This document shows, piece after piece, positions 7,834 through 15,591 of a stretch of 16,252 nucleotides of DNA. The position numbers and the translations under genes are program-made. The notes under the pieces are model-generated. The model was not told the origin of the DNA. It saw only the letters and a program-made list of their open reading frames with translations, and searched no databases. Within the stretch, counting starts at the first letter, position 1; each line of letters starts with the position of its first letter. The stretch is from NCBI GenBank assembly GCA_003566395.1, contig PXDL01000232.1, forward strand, positions 1 through 16,252, in the 5' to 3' direction. Source of the DNA: Balneolia bacterium (GTDB taxonomy: Bacteria; Bacteroidota; Rhodothermia; Balneolales; Cyclonatronaceae).

Positions 7834-10698
7834 ATGAATTACAAAACCGCACTTGGCAGTGCTATCGTATTCACAGGAATACTCTCTCTTTTTATCCTTT
7901 CCGGCTTCCAGTTCAGGGAGAATACGCCGGATGCACAGTCCGAAATACTTGCGCAGGCCGAAAACATTCTTGACGGGATGACGCTTCGCGAAAAAATTGC
8001 GCAATTATTCATCATACGGGCAAACGGCTCCTATTATGCCGATGATGATAACGAGTTTCTTCATCTCTCCCGCATGGTTGAGGAATATCAGGTCGGGGGC
8101 ATCATTTTTTTTCGGGGAGATGTGTACAATCAGGCCATGCTTCACAACAGATTGCAGGAGCGCGCCAACATTCCGCTTTGGATTAGTCAGGACATGGAGT
8201 TCGGCGCAGCTATGAGAATCAGCGGAACCACGCGCATCACTCCGGCGATGGGAATTGCAGCTACCGGCAATCCACAGTGGGCATTTGAGAAAGGACGCAT
8301 AACAGCTCAGGAGGCTCGCGCAATCGGGGTTCACCAGATATATGCGCCCGTTGTGGACGTCAACAACAACCCCGACAACCCGGTGATTAACGTTCGCTCA
8401 TTTTCCGAAGACCCAGAAACCGTAGGTATTTATGCCACGCAGTTTATAAAAGGGGTCCAAAGTCAGGGACTCATCGCCACAGCCAAGCATTTTCCGGGCC
8501 ACGGCGACACAAACATTGATTCTCACACTGCGCTGCCGGTTATACGGCACAGCTGGGATCGTCTTAACAGCATTGAACTGATGCCCTTTCGCAGCGTTAT
8601 TGATGCGGGTGTTCAGAGCATCATGAGCGCTCACATAACCTTTCCGGCCATTGCGGACGACCCGTCCCATCCGGCCACCCTCGACGGCCGGCTGCTGAAT
8701 GCCGTCCTCCGCGACAGCCTCGGGTTCGACGGCATGGTTGTAACCGACGGGCTTGAAATGCAGGGGATTGCCGGCTTTTATTCACCGGGCGAAGCAGCCG
8801 TAATGGCACTTCACGCCGGTGCCGACCTGATGCTGCTTTCTCCGGACGAGCTTACTGCCATTCATGAAGTTGAACGGGCCGTGTCAAGGGGCGACATCAC
8901 CGAAGAGCGAATTGAAGCCTCGGTGCTTAAACTGCTAAGCTGGAAAATCGATCACGGGCTTTTCCGTAATGCACAGGCCAATGTGAACCGAATTTCCCGT
9001 TTGGTTCATACGCGGGAGAGCCGGTTGACAGCCGATCAGATTGCCAGAGAGTCTATAACCCTTGTTAGAAACAACAATGACATTTTACCCATCCGACCCG
9101 AACGGTTTCCCAAAGTTACCGTTATCGCCATAGCCAACAGCGAAAGCGGAGCGGTAGGCTCAGGATTTCAAAGCCGGCTGAACGCCTATCACCCTGACAT
9201 TTCGTTTCATCTTTATGACGACCGCACATCTTCAGAGGATCTTGATAAGGCCATAGCTTCGGCCCGGGGTTCCAACCTTGTAATTGTGGGTTCTTTTCTA
9301 CCCCTCACAACCGGACAGCCCATTACGTTTCGCAGGGAACAGCGTCAGTTTGTTGAGCGCATCAACCGCTTGAACAAACCCACGGTGATGGTCTCTTTTT
9401 CGAGTCCGTACATCCTCAACGAGCTGCCTGATGCCGATGTACACATGCTTGCATGGACTTCTCTGGGCAGCCACTCCTCAGCCGCAGCCGCTGCGCTCTT
9501 CGGGGCATCCGAGATCAACGGACGCCTTCCCGTGGCCATACCGGGGCTATATGAACGGGGCGACGGTTATCATATACCCAAATCCGCCCTTCGCGAAGAT
9601 CACCCAGAAGTTGCAGGGTTATCTTCCGAGCAGCTGTATGAAATTAACCGCATTATGCAATCAGCGATTGAGGACTCGGTATTTCCCGGCGGCATTGTGG
9701 CTGTGGTTAAAGACGGCATTCTGGCCTACCGTCAGGCTTTCGGTTACCACGACTACCGCAAGCGCAGACAAGTGAGAACCAACGATATTTACGATATCGC
9801 CTCGCTAACCAAACCGGTTGCCACCACCGCCGCGGTAATGATGCTCTATGATGAAGGCAAGCTCTCGCTCGACACGCCTGTCTCAACATTTTTCGGGGCT
9901 TATTCCGAAGGTGAGAAAGCTCAAATTACCATCGAACACCTTCTGAATCACACCTCCGGCTTACCGGCCTTCAGAACCTACGTTGACCGGTTTCGTACGC
10001 AAGAGTCCATTTTAGCCGCAATTCTTGAAGAGCCGCTTATAAATTCGCCGGGAGAGAAACTGGTGTACAGCGATCTCGGCTTCATCTTACTTGCAGAAAT
10101 TGTGGCCCGCGTTTCGGGTCAGTCCTTCGACAGTTATCTGAACCGTACGCTTTACTATCCGATGGGCATGACCGATACACTTTTCCGGCCCCGGCGCCGC
10201 GGCCGGTGGACCCTGAACCGGATCCCTCCTACGGAAATCGATACCGTGTACAGAAATACCACTATTCAAGGTGAAGTGCATGATGAACGGGCATACTTCA
10301 TGGGTGGCATTGCCGGACACGCCGGGTTATTTTCTACAGCTGACGACCTGAGCCGGTTTGCCCAACTACTGCTCCAGCAAGGAGTTTACCACAACAAGCA
10401 GTATCTTCAGGCTGAAACGGTTCAGAAGTTTACCCGGAGGGATGACGACCGCATGGGACGGGCTCTCGGCTTCGATCTGAAAAGCCTTGAAGGATTTACA
10501 ACAGCCGGCTCACTCAGCAGCGCCTCCACCTATGGCCATCTCGGTTTTACCGGTTCCAGCTTCTGGACCGACCCGGAACGAAATCTCTCTGTGATATTAT
10601 TAACCAACCGAACGTATCCACATCGCAAAACCTCGGCAGGCATCAATCAGGTTCGGAGTAAAGTTATGGATGCGGTGATTGAGGCAATTCAGGATTAA
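7834..10698 (+). CDS. GH3 beta-N-acetylglucosaminidase fused to a beta-lactamase-family serine hydrolase (NagZ-AmiE type)
   Basis: A 954-residue exported or membrane-anchored protein with a hydrophobic N-terminus (about 6-25). The GH3 barrel (about 45-375) carries the bacterial NagZ signature KHFPGHGDTNIDSHTALPVI at 218-237, including the Asp229/His231 acid-base dyad, and the nucleophile D305 in VVTDGLEM. A GH3 C-terminal domain (about 400-585, starting RESITLVRNNNDILPI) follows. The last 355 residues are a class-C beta-lactamase-like domain with S657-L-T-K660, Y745-S-D and GHLGFTG at 901-907. In Bacillus the separate proteins NagZ and AmiE, the latter of this same serine-hydrolase family, remove GlcNAc and then split MurNAc from peptide; a fused version is common in Bacteroidota-type genomes. 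All key residues are present. The neighbouring kinase supports peptidoglycan recovery. Confidence 0.9.
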   Translation: MNYKTALGSAIVFTGILSLFILSGFQFRENTPDAQSEILAQAENILDGMTLREKIAQLFIIRANGSYYADDDNEFLHLSRMVEEYQVGGIIFFRGDVYNQAMLHNRLQERANIPLWISQDMEFGAAMRISGTTRITPAMGIAATGNPQWAFEKGRITAQEARAIGVHQIYAPVVDVNNNPDNPVINVRSFSEDPETVGIYATQFIKGVQSQGLIATAKHFPGHGDTNIDSHTALPVIRHSWDRLNSIELMPFRSVIDAGVQSIMSAHITFPAIADDPSHPATLDGRLLNAVLRDSLGFDGMVVTDGLEMQGIAGFYSPGEAAVMALHAGADLMLLSPDELTAIHEVERAVSRGDITEERIEASVLKLLSWKIDHGLFRNAQANVNRISRLVHTRESRLTADQIARESITLVRNNNDILPIRPERFPKVTVIAIANSESGAVGSGFQSRLNAYHPDISFHLYDDRTSSEDLDKAIASARGSNLVIVGSFLPLTTGQPITFRREQRQFVERINRLNKPTVMVSFSSPYILNELPDADVHMLAWTSLGSHSSAAAAALFGASEINGRLPVAIPGLYERGDGYHIPKSALREDHPEVAGLSSEQLYEINRIMQSAIEDSVFPGGIVAVVKDGILAYRQAFGYHDYRKRRQVRTNDIYDIASLTKPVATTAAVMMLYDEGKLSLDTPVSTFFGAYSEGEKAQITIEHLLNHTSGLPAFRTYVDRFRTQESILAAILEEPLINSPGEKLVYSDLGFILLAEIVARVSGQSFDSYLNRTLYYPMGMTDTLFRPRRRGRWTLNRIPPTEIDTVYRNTTIQGEVHDERAYFMGGIAGHAGLFSTADDLSRFAQLLLQQGVYHNKQYLQAETVQKFTRRDDDRMGRALGFDLKSLEGFTTAGSLSSASTYGHLGFTGSSFWTDPERNLSVILLTNRTYPHRKTSAGINQVRSKVMDAVIEAIQD

Positions 10699-10709
10699 CC
10701 AGGCAATAG

Positions 10710-11429
10710 ATGAATTTTTCAGAACTTGCAGCTCGCAGTTATGTACCGTATTCCGGGCTGAAACAAGTCTGCATTGTACGCGGGCGAAGCGGAACTATCT
10801 ACGGAGGAGTACGGATTGAAAATCTCTCTTATCCGCTAAGTATTTCCCGTTTTCAGTCGGCCCTCTTCAACTGTCTTGCTGCCGGAGACAGCCCCGAAGC
10901 CATCATCCTCCCCGACAACCCTTCGCACAATGAACTCCATGAATACTGGACGAAGGAGTACGGATGCGAAATAGAAACCGACCCGGGAACAGAGTTCACC
11001 CTCTACAATCCGCTTATTTCCGGCCTTAATAATGAAGCCGATATTCTCAAAAAACTTCGCGAGCTGTGCGACTCCGCCGTAACCCCGAATTCTGATTTCC
11101 AGGTAAGCGCCCTGCTTGAAACCTCCGAAGGCCTGATACCGGGAGTGAATGTGGAATGCTCAAGCTGGGAGCTCGGTCTCTGCGCCGAACGTGTAGCTAT
11201 AAGCCGCGCTTTCTCTTCGGGATGTACCGATTTTGGTGATATGTATGTCTCGGCCCCAAAAAGTGAGTATGTGAGTCCGTGCGGGGGGTGCCGGCAGGTT
11301 TTATTTGAACATTTGCCCAACAGCCGCATCATACTTGACCAGAACGATAACCGGCGGATGTCGGTTAAAACCACGCAGCTTTTACCCTACCATTTCGGGG
11401 GCGAGGTGCTTCGCAAAAGCAATTCATAA
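10710..11429 (+). CDS. Two-domain cytidine deaminase with inactive N-terminal half
   Basis: A 239-residue protein that reads as two cytidine deaminase folds in tandem. The C-terminal copy (about 118-239) is complete: GVNVECSSWELGLCAERVAI with zinc ligand C158 and catalytic E160, then PCGGCR with C191 and C194, i.e. the three-cysteine site of tetrameric-type enzymes. It would deaminate cytidine or deoxycytidine to (deoxy)uridine. The N-terminal copy (about 5-110) keeps the same framework, with GGVRIENLSYPLSISRFQSA aligning to the CAE block, but CAER is replaced by SISR and no PCxxC is present. In E. coli Cdd the dead domain is C-terminal, so the order is reversed here. The start is ATG, 11 bases after the GH3 gene. 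Confidence 0.88.
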   Translation: MNFSELAARSYVPYSGLKQVCIVRGRSGTIYGGVRIENLSYPLSISRFQSALFNCLAAGDSPEAIILPDNPSHNELHEYWTKEYGCEIETDPGTEFTLYNPLISGLNNEADILKKLRELCDSAVTPNSDFQVSALLETSEGLIPGVNVECSSWELGLCAERVAISRAFSSGCTDFGDMYVSAPKSEYVSPCGGCRQVLFEHLPNSRIILDQNDNRRMSVKTTQLLPYHFGGEVLRKSNS

Positions 11430-11459
11430 CCATTCCCAAAGCATTTTTTCAGCGCATTT

Positions 11460-12068
11460 ATGCGGTATTTATTTATTCTCGATTACCATCATCTCGACAA
11501 CGGCGGATTCTTAAAACTGGTTTCCAAGAGAATCGGAGAGCTTTCTCTCGACCATTTCATGATTATTCACGGCGACAGCGCCTATACCGACCGGATTATC
11601 CAGACCGGTATGATGCGTGAGGACGCCGTAGTCCGGTCCGTTAAAGAACTCAATCACCGGCTGACCGCTCTTTTCGCAGACGAAGGGGTCCCCTTAATCG
11701 CACTCAATGCGTATCAGCGAGGCACCATAAGCCGGGATGATGACGGGAACTGGCAGGTTGATGCAGCTTATTTGAAGCACCTCGGCACGCAAACCAACAT
11801 CTTGTTATCCAACCTAACCAAACCGGAAAAAGGCGAACTCAAGCCGATGCCGCTTTCCAAATTCACGGACCTGCTCCATCAAAACCTGCAATTCGACCAT
11901 ATAATCGCCTTCGATTCCACCGAATCACACGATGAAATTTTCGTAAATAATAACCCCTTGAATGATAACCGACAGCCGGTACTTCCGGACGAAATAAAAG
12001 GGGCTTCCGCACCTGTTAAAGCAATGCGTATCAGCGATTTAAATAAAACTGATATTTTCAAAGATTAG
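11460..12068 (+). CDS. Protein with weak similarity to amino acid kinase (acetylglutamate kinase-like) N-terminal region
   Basis: I do not recognise this 202-residue gene with certainty. It has no signal peptide or membrane helix. The segment IIHGDSAYTDRI (35-46), then VKELNHRLTALFADEGVPLI (61-80) and ALNAYQRGTI, follows the order seen in acetylglutamate/aminoadipate kinases (HGGG...vNk.LV..L...G..avGLsG.dGG). However, the N-terminal KxGG lysine loop is replaced by LDNGG, HGGG is HGDS, and the protein ends before a normal ATP-binding half, so kinase activity is doubtful. The C-terminal 60 residues match nothing I know. It is the last gene of the plus-strand block, 30 bases after the deaminase gene, with an ATG start. 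Confidence 0.6.
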   Translation: MRYLFILDYHHLDNGGFLKLVSKRIGELSLDHFMIIHGDSAYTDRIIQTGMMREDAVVRSVKELNHRLTALFADEGVPLIALNAYQRGTISRDDDGNWQVDAAYLKHLGTQTNILLSNLTKPEKGELKPMPLSKFTDLLHQNLQFDHIIAFDSTESHDEIFVNNNPLNDNRQPVLPDEIKGASAPVKAMRISDLNKTDIFKD

Positions 12069-12108
12069 CTCACTCAATGGGGAGCACGAGCACCTCAGGC
12101 GGAAGGCC

Positions 12109-12143
12109 CTTTTCGATTTTTTTTCATCCATACATCGAAAAAG
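12109..12143. repeat. Imperfect inverted repeat after the operon
   Basis: CTTTTCGAT (12109-12117) and ATCGAAAAAG (12134-12143) can pair with one bulged base around a 16-base, T-rich loop. It lies 40 bases after the last operon gene and 99 bases before the histone-like gene. It could end the long transcript, but the stem is AT-rich and no T-run follows, so this is only a possibility. Confidence 0.22.
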
Positions 12144-12241
12144 CGCATTCAGTGCTTGATTCGTGCATTCCATATAATTAGATTCACTTGTCGTTTCATA
12201 ATCTAACAACATACATCAACAACGAATAAACGGAGAAACAC

Positions 12242-12418
12242 ATGAGTCGTTTTCACGAAGTAAAAACTCTGGTAGATTCTTTAGAGGAGGACATGGAAAA
12301 ATTCTATGCCAAGGGTAATAAAACCGCCGGAACACGTGCGAGAAAAACTCTGCAGGACTTGAAGAAATTATCGCAGGAAATTCGCATCGATATTCAGGAA
12401 AATAAAAACGAAGACTGA
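12242..12418 (+). CDS. Histone H1-like (Hc1-type) small DNA-binding protein
   Basis: A 58-residue frame with ATG at 12242, TGA at 12416-12418 and a purine-rich CGGAGAAA just upstream (12231-12238), one of the few good ribosome-binding sites in the window. The translation starts MSRFHEVKTLVDSLEEDM and continues EKFYAKGNKTAGTRARK, then LQDLKKLSQEIR. This matches the short Hc1/histone H1-like proteins found across Bacteroidota, related to the N-terminal part of chlamydial Hc1. It is predicted to be mostly helical. Basic residues cluster in the middle (KGNKTAGTRARK, about residues 24-35), while the ends are acidic. The expected role is nucleoid binding; that is family knowledge, not shown here. 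It appears monocistronic, with its own terminator 27 bases downstream. Confidence 0.88.
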   Translation: MSRFHEVKTLVDSLEEDMEKFYAKGNKTAGTRARKTLQDLKKLSQEIRIDIQENKNED

Positions 12419-12444
12419 TATTTAATCTGGCTATTTTTTCTTAG

Positions 12445-12474
12445 AAGCCACATGTTTCATGTGGCTTTTTTTTT
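12445..12474 (+). terminator. Rho-independent terminator of the histone-like gene
   Basis: AAGCCACATG (12445-12454), a TTT loop and CATGTGGCTT (12458-12467) form a perfect 10-base stem, followed by a T-run to 12474. It is the clearest terminator in the window and separates the histone-like gene from the nucleotidase gene. Confidence 0.9.
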
Positions 12475-12583
12475 GGTTTATATTCACCAACACACCTCTC
12501 CGTTTGCCTGAAAACTCCGGAGAGTTTGCATCCCGGTGTCAAAACCCGACTTTACGTTTTACAGTTACCGAACCAAATACATT

Positions 12584-14248
12584 ATGAAGCTTCCCAGCAG
12601 TCTGCATCACTTCGGATTCATTTTCCTTCTTGCCGCGCTTTTAGTTTCGGTTTCATCATGTAGTTCTGAGCAGCCGGACGATGACCTCACGCTGGCTGTT
12701 TTATCCACGGCCGACCTGCACGGACATGTTTTTCCATGGGACTATTATGCTGATGCACCCGATGAAGCCCACAGCCTGCTCAAGGCCCTTACGCTGGCCG
12801 ATTCCCTTTCTCAGCACTACGAACACACCCTCAGGCTTGATACCGGCGACTGGCTTCAAGGCAATCCGTTTGCTGAATTTTACGCCCGTGTGGATACAAG
12901 CGGGCGCTATCCGCTGCTTCAAGCGCTCGAGTGGGCCGGCTTCGATGCCATAGTTGTTGGGAATCATGAATTTAATTTCGGCATTCCGCATCTCCGCTAT
13001 CGCATAGAACAAACCGACGTGGATTTTCTCGCAGCCAATGTAGTATCCGAAGAAACCGGAGAACCGGCATTTAAACCCTATATCATTCGTGAGTACGACG
13101 AGTTCAAAATCGGGGTACTCGGACTTACCACACCGGGTTCTGCGATATGGGACCGGCCCCGTGTGGAGGGACGGCTCCGTTTTGAAGACGGCCTCGCTAC
13201 GGCTGAAACGTATGTGGCCGAACTTCAGGCTCAGGATGTGGATGTCATCATCCTTGCCCTTCATACCGGCTTTGAAGGTTCATCCAGCTACACCTCCGAT
13301 GCCGTAGGTCCGGAGAATTTCGGTAAAATGATTGCCGACACTGTGCCGGGCATCCACGCCATGATTCTGTCCCATACACACCGCGTGATTGAGGACCTGA
13401 CTTACACTTCAGCCGCGAATCCGCAGGGTGTTGCCGTTATACAACCAGGGCGCTGGGCTTCGCATTTGGGCTATACAGAGCTGGGGTTCAGACGCACTGA
13501 GAACGGCACGGAAGTCCGGATTGGAACCAACCGGGCGCTTCCTGTCGAGCATGCCTCTCCTCACCGTGAATACACCGAACGGCTGCAGGATGAACATGAG
13601 CGGGTCCGCACCCATTTTACCGAATCTATCGCCACCACGGATTCGGTTTGGGAGAGCTCTGATGCCCGCTACCGCGACCGTGCCATCACCGATCTGATTC
13701 AGTATGTGCAGATGCAAGCCACCGGGGCCGATCTCTCATCCTCGGCCATTTTTAATACCGATGCACGCTTTGAAGACGGAGTGATCACCAGAGGCAGCCT
13801 TGCGCGCTTGTACCCTTACGAAAATACGCTGTACCATATTCGTATAAGCGGGCGTCAGCTTAAGGACTATCTGGAGTTTTCGGCCCGCTATTACGAAGAA
13901 TCAACCGGAACCGATCTTGATCATCCGGTTCCGTCAGGTGTTACGCCGGGGTATAATTTTGATGTCGTTTACGGAGCCGAATACACCATCGACCTAACCC
14001 GGCCCGTAGGTGAACGCATTCAGGGGCTCACGTTTGAAGGACAGCCGGTTCAGGATGATGACAGCTTCACCCTTGCCCTGAATTCCTACCGCGCAGTAGG
14101 AGGCGGCGACTACGACATGATAGCCGATGCTGAAGTAATCGAGGTTATTGATATATCCGTCCGCCTGCTGATTGAGGACTTTATTTCTCAAAAGGGGCAC
14201 ATCAACCCCGAGGATGTAGCCCGAACGTACTGGCAGATAAACTGGTGA
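12584..14248 (+). CDS. Lipoprotein metallophosphatase: 5'-nucleotidase / 2',3'-cyclic phosphodiesterase family
   Basis: A 554-residue protein of the UshA/CpdB family that hydrolyses extracytoplasmic nucleotides or cyclic nucleotides to nucleosides and phosphate. The signal peptide ends at a lipobox VSSC (C26), so it is lipid-anchored. Metal-binding motifs are present: STADLHGH (41-48; D44, H46), LDTGDWLQGNP (85-95), VVGNHEFNFG (124-133), H227 in ALHTG, and SHTH at 263-266 (usually GHTH or GHSH). The C-terminal substrate domain has YPYENTLY (410-417), ISGRQLKDYLE (421-431) and NSYRAVGGGDYDM (500-512), resembling CpdB-like members. The frame is open back to a GTG at 12536, but the ATG at 12584 gives a proper signal peptide. 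Spacing from the upstream terminator suggests its own promoter, which I could not identify. Confidence 0.87.
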   Translation: MKLPSSLHHFGFIFLLAALLVSVSSCSSEQPDDDLTLAVLSTADLHGHVFPWDYYADAPDEAHSLLKALTLADSLSQHYEHTLRLDTGDWLQGNPFAEFYARVDTSGRYPLLQALEWAGFDAIVVGNHEFNFGIPHLRYRIEQTDVDFLAANVVSEETGEPAFKPYIIREYDEFKIGVLGLTTPGSAIWDRPRVEGRLRFEDGLATAETYVAELQAQDVDVIILALHTGFEGSSSYTSDAVGPENFGKMIADTVPGIHAMILSHTHRVIEDLTYTSAANPQGVAVIQPGRWASHLGYTELGFRRTENGTEVRIGTNRALPVEHASPHREYTERLQDEHERVRTHFTESIATTDSVWESSDARYRDRAITDLIQYVQMQATGADLSSSAIFNTDARFEDGVITRGSLARLYPYENTLYHIRISGRQLKDYLEFSARYYEESTGTDLDHPVPSGVTPGYNFDVVYGAEYTIDLTRPVGERIQGLTFEGQPVQDDDSFTLALNSYRAVGGGDYDMIADAEVIEVIDISVRLLIEDFISQKGHINPEDVARTYWQINW

Positions 14249-14255
14249 ATGCAGC

Positions 14256-14320
14256 CTGTCTGTGAAAGGCCCGGCAAGGCAGCTTTTCGGGCACTTCCGG
14301 TTTATTCAGGTTCCGGACAG
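14256..14320. other. Possible multi-stem RNA structure after the nucleotidase gene
   Basis: CTGTC (14256-14260) can pair with GACAG (14316-14320). Inside it GCCCG (14269-14273) can pair with CGGGC (14288-14292), and a CCGG pair (14297-14300 with 14313-14316) partly competes with the outer stem. No T-run follows, so it is not a standard terminator. Short stems of this kind can arise by chance. Confidence 0.2.
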
Positions 14321-14363
14321 TATTCAACCGACATGATTTTAATACCGTATTTCTAAAAATCCC

Positions 14364-14783
14364 ATGCAACTTGACCTCACTACTCCGGCTCTGCTGTTTC
14401 CGGCTATTTCGTTACTGCTGCTGGCCTATACCAACCGCTTTCTCACCATTTCCGGACTTATCCGCGGATTGCACAAGAATTACACAGAATCGCCGAGCGA
14501 CGTCATTTATGGCCAGATTCTGAATTTGCGCAAGCGTGTAAACCTGACCAAATCGATGCAGATTCACGGGGTGGTCAGCCTGTTTTTATGCGTTCTATGC
14601 ATGTTTTTACTCTATGCCGGCTCTCTTACTGCCGGAAGTTTAGTATTCGGGCTTGCTCTTATTTTTCTGTTGTATTCGCTGAGTTTGTCAATTTGGGAAA
14701 TTCATATATCGGTAGAGGCACTCAATCTTCACCTTAGTGATATTGAGAATAATCCGGTACTAAAAAACAAAGGCAAAGCCTGA
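14364..14783 (+). CDS. DUF2721 family membrane protein
   Basis: A 139-residue integral membrane protein. The N-terminal LTTPALLFPAISLLLLAYTN, then RF and a basic loop (SGLIRGLHKN), is the DUF2721 signature. Three membrane helices are likely at about 8-24, 67-86 and 89-111, with a soluble central loop (about 28-66) and a short charged C-terminus. No catalytic motif is visible and the family function is unknown to me. The ATG at 14364 places the conserved TTPALLFPA right at the start, as in relatives. It follows the nucleotidase gene by 115 bases and ends 9 bases before the convergent ankyrin gene. Confidence 0.85.
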   Translation: MQLDLTTPALLFPAISLLLLAYTNRFLTISGLIRGLHKNYTESPSDVIYGQILNLRKRVNLTKSMQIHGVVSLFLCVLCMFLLYAGSLTAGSLVFGLALIFLLYSLSLSIWEIHISVEALNLHLSDIENNPVLKNKGKA

Positions 14784-14792
14784 CCTACGGCT

Positions 14793-15479
14793 TTAATCCA
14801 GGCTGTCTTCAGAAAGTTCGTCATCACCGCCGTCTGATTCAGGAATCTCATCCTGTATATCGTCATCATCTTCGTCCTCATCCCTGACGGGCGCGGCTTC
14901 TTTTTTCTTATCACGTTCTTCTACAGCACCGGCACGCTTGAGGTAAGCCGTAACATCCACATGATCATTATCCGTGGCCAATCGCAGCGCAGTTTTCCCG
15001 CTTTTGTCTTTCACTCTTACATCTGCGCCGTGCCGCACAAGGTAATTACAAACGGCAAGCTGACCTTCACGGGCGGCCTGCATGAGTGCGGTCTGACCCC
15101 AAGACTGCTTCGCGTTAACATCGGCACCGTGCTTGTGCAGCAATTTAACGGCCTCAAGCCGGCCTTCGCGGGCTGCAATGATGAGCGCCAGCGGTCCGAC
15201 GGTAGCTCCTTTCGAGAACAGATATTCCATCATCTCGATATTGCCGTTCTCAGCTGCCCTGTTAAGAGCTGTTCCGCCCATCTTATTGGCGATATTCGGG
15301 TCCGCACCGGCTTCAACGAGTAGCTTTACCGACTGAAATTGATTCTTTTCAGCTGCATAAATAAGTGCGGTGGAGCCGTTCTTGGCCTGCTCATTGAGGT
15401 CGGCTCCTGACGACAGGAGCTGCTTTAGCTGGTTATTATCACCGCTCATGGCGGCCTGATGAAGCATTGGAATATCCAT
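14793..15479 (-). CDS. Ankyrin-repeat protein with acidic C-terminal tail
   Basis: A 228-residue protein with no signal peptide or membrane helix, probably a cytosolic protein-binding scaffold. About six ankyrin repeats span residues 3-187, recognisable by GADLNEQAKNGSTALIYAA (25-43), GADPNIANKMGGTALNRAA (58-76), GADVNAKQSWGQTALMQAA (118-136) and GADVRVKDKSGKTALRLAT (151-169). The repeat boundary at GATVGPLALIIAA (91-103) is shorter than the others, having lost about six residues of the inter-repeat finger. After a basic KRAGAVEERDKKK linker, residues 200-228 hold 18 Asp/Glu of 29. The partner cannot be predicted. The start is ATG and the gene stands alone on the minus strand between a convergent and a divergent neighbour. 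Confidence 0.9.
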   Translation of the reverse strand: MDIPMLHQAAMSGDNNQLKQLLSSGADLNEQAKNGSTALIYAAEKNQFQSVKLLVEAGADPNIANKMGGTALNRAAENGNIEMMEYLFSKGATVGPLALIIAAREGRLEAVKLLHKHGADVNAKQSWGQTALMQAAREGQLAVCNYLVRHGADVRVKDKSGKTALRLATDNDHVDVTAYLKRAGAVEERDKKKEAAPVRDEDEDDDDIQDEIPESDGGDDELSEDSLD

Positions 15480-15591
15480 AAAGTGTTAAAATTATTGGAT
15501 GAAAAACAGAACAATCTCGGGGTTAAGTTCAAGTGTGAAACTACTACCATTTTTCTAAAATTCCATCATTATTTCAACCGTTAAACATGCG

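Noticed and set aside
12536..12583. N-terminal extension of the nucleotidase from a GTG start
   Set aside because: It would put 16 polar residues before a complete lipoprotein signal peptide that begins at the ATG at 12584.
12701..13264. Minus-strand open frame inside the nucleotidase gene
   Set aside because: It lies opposite the metal-binding motifs of an unambiguous gene and shows no domain of its own.
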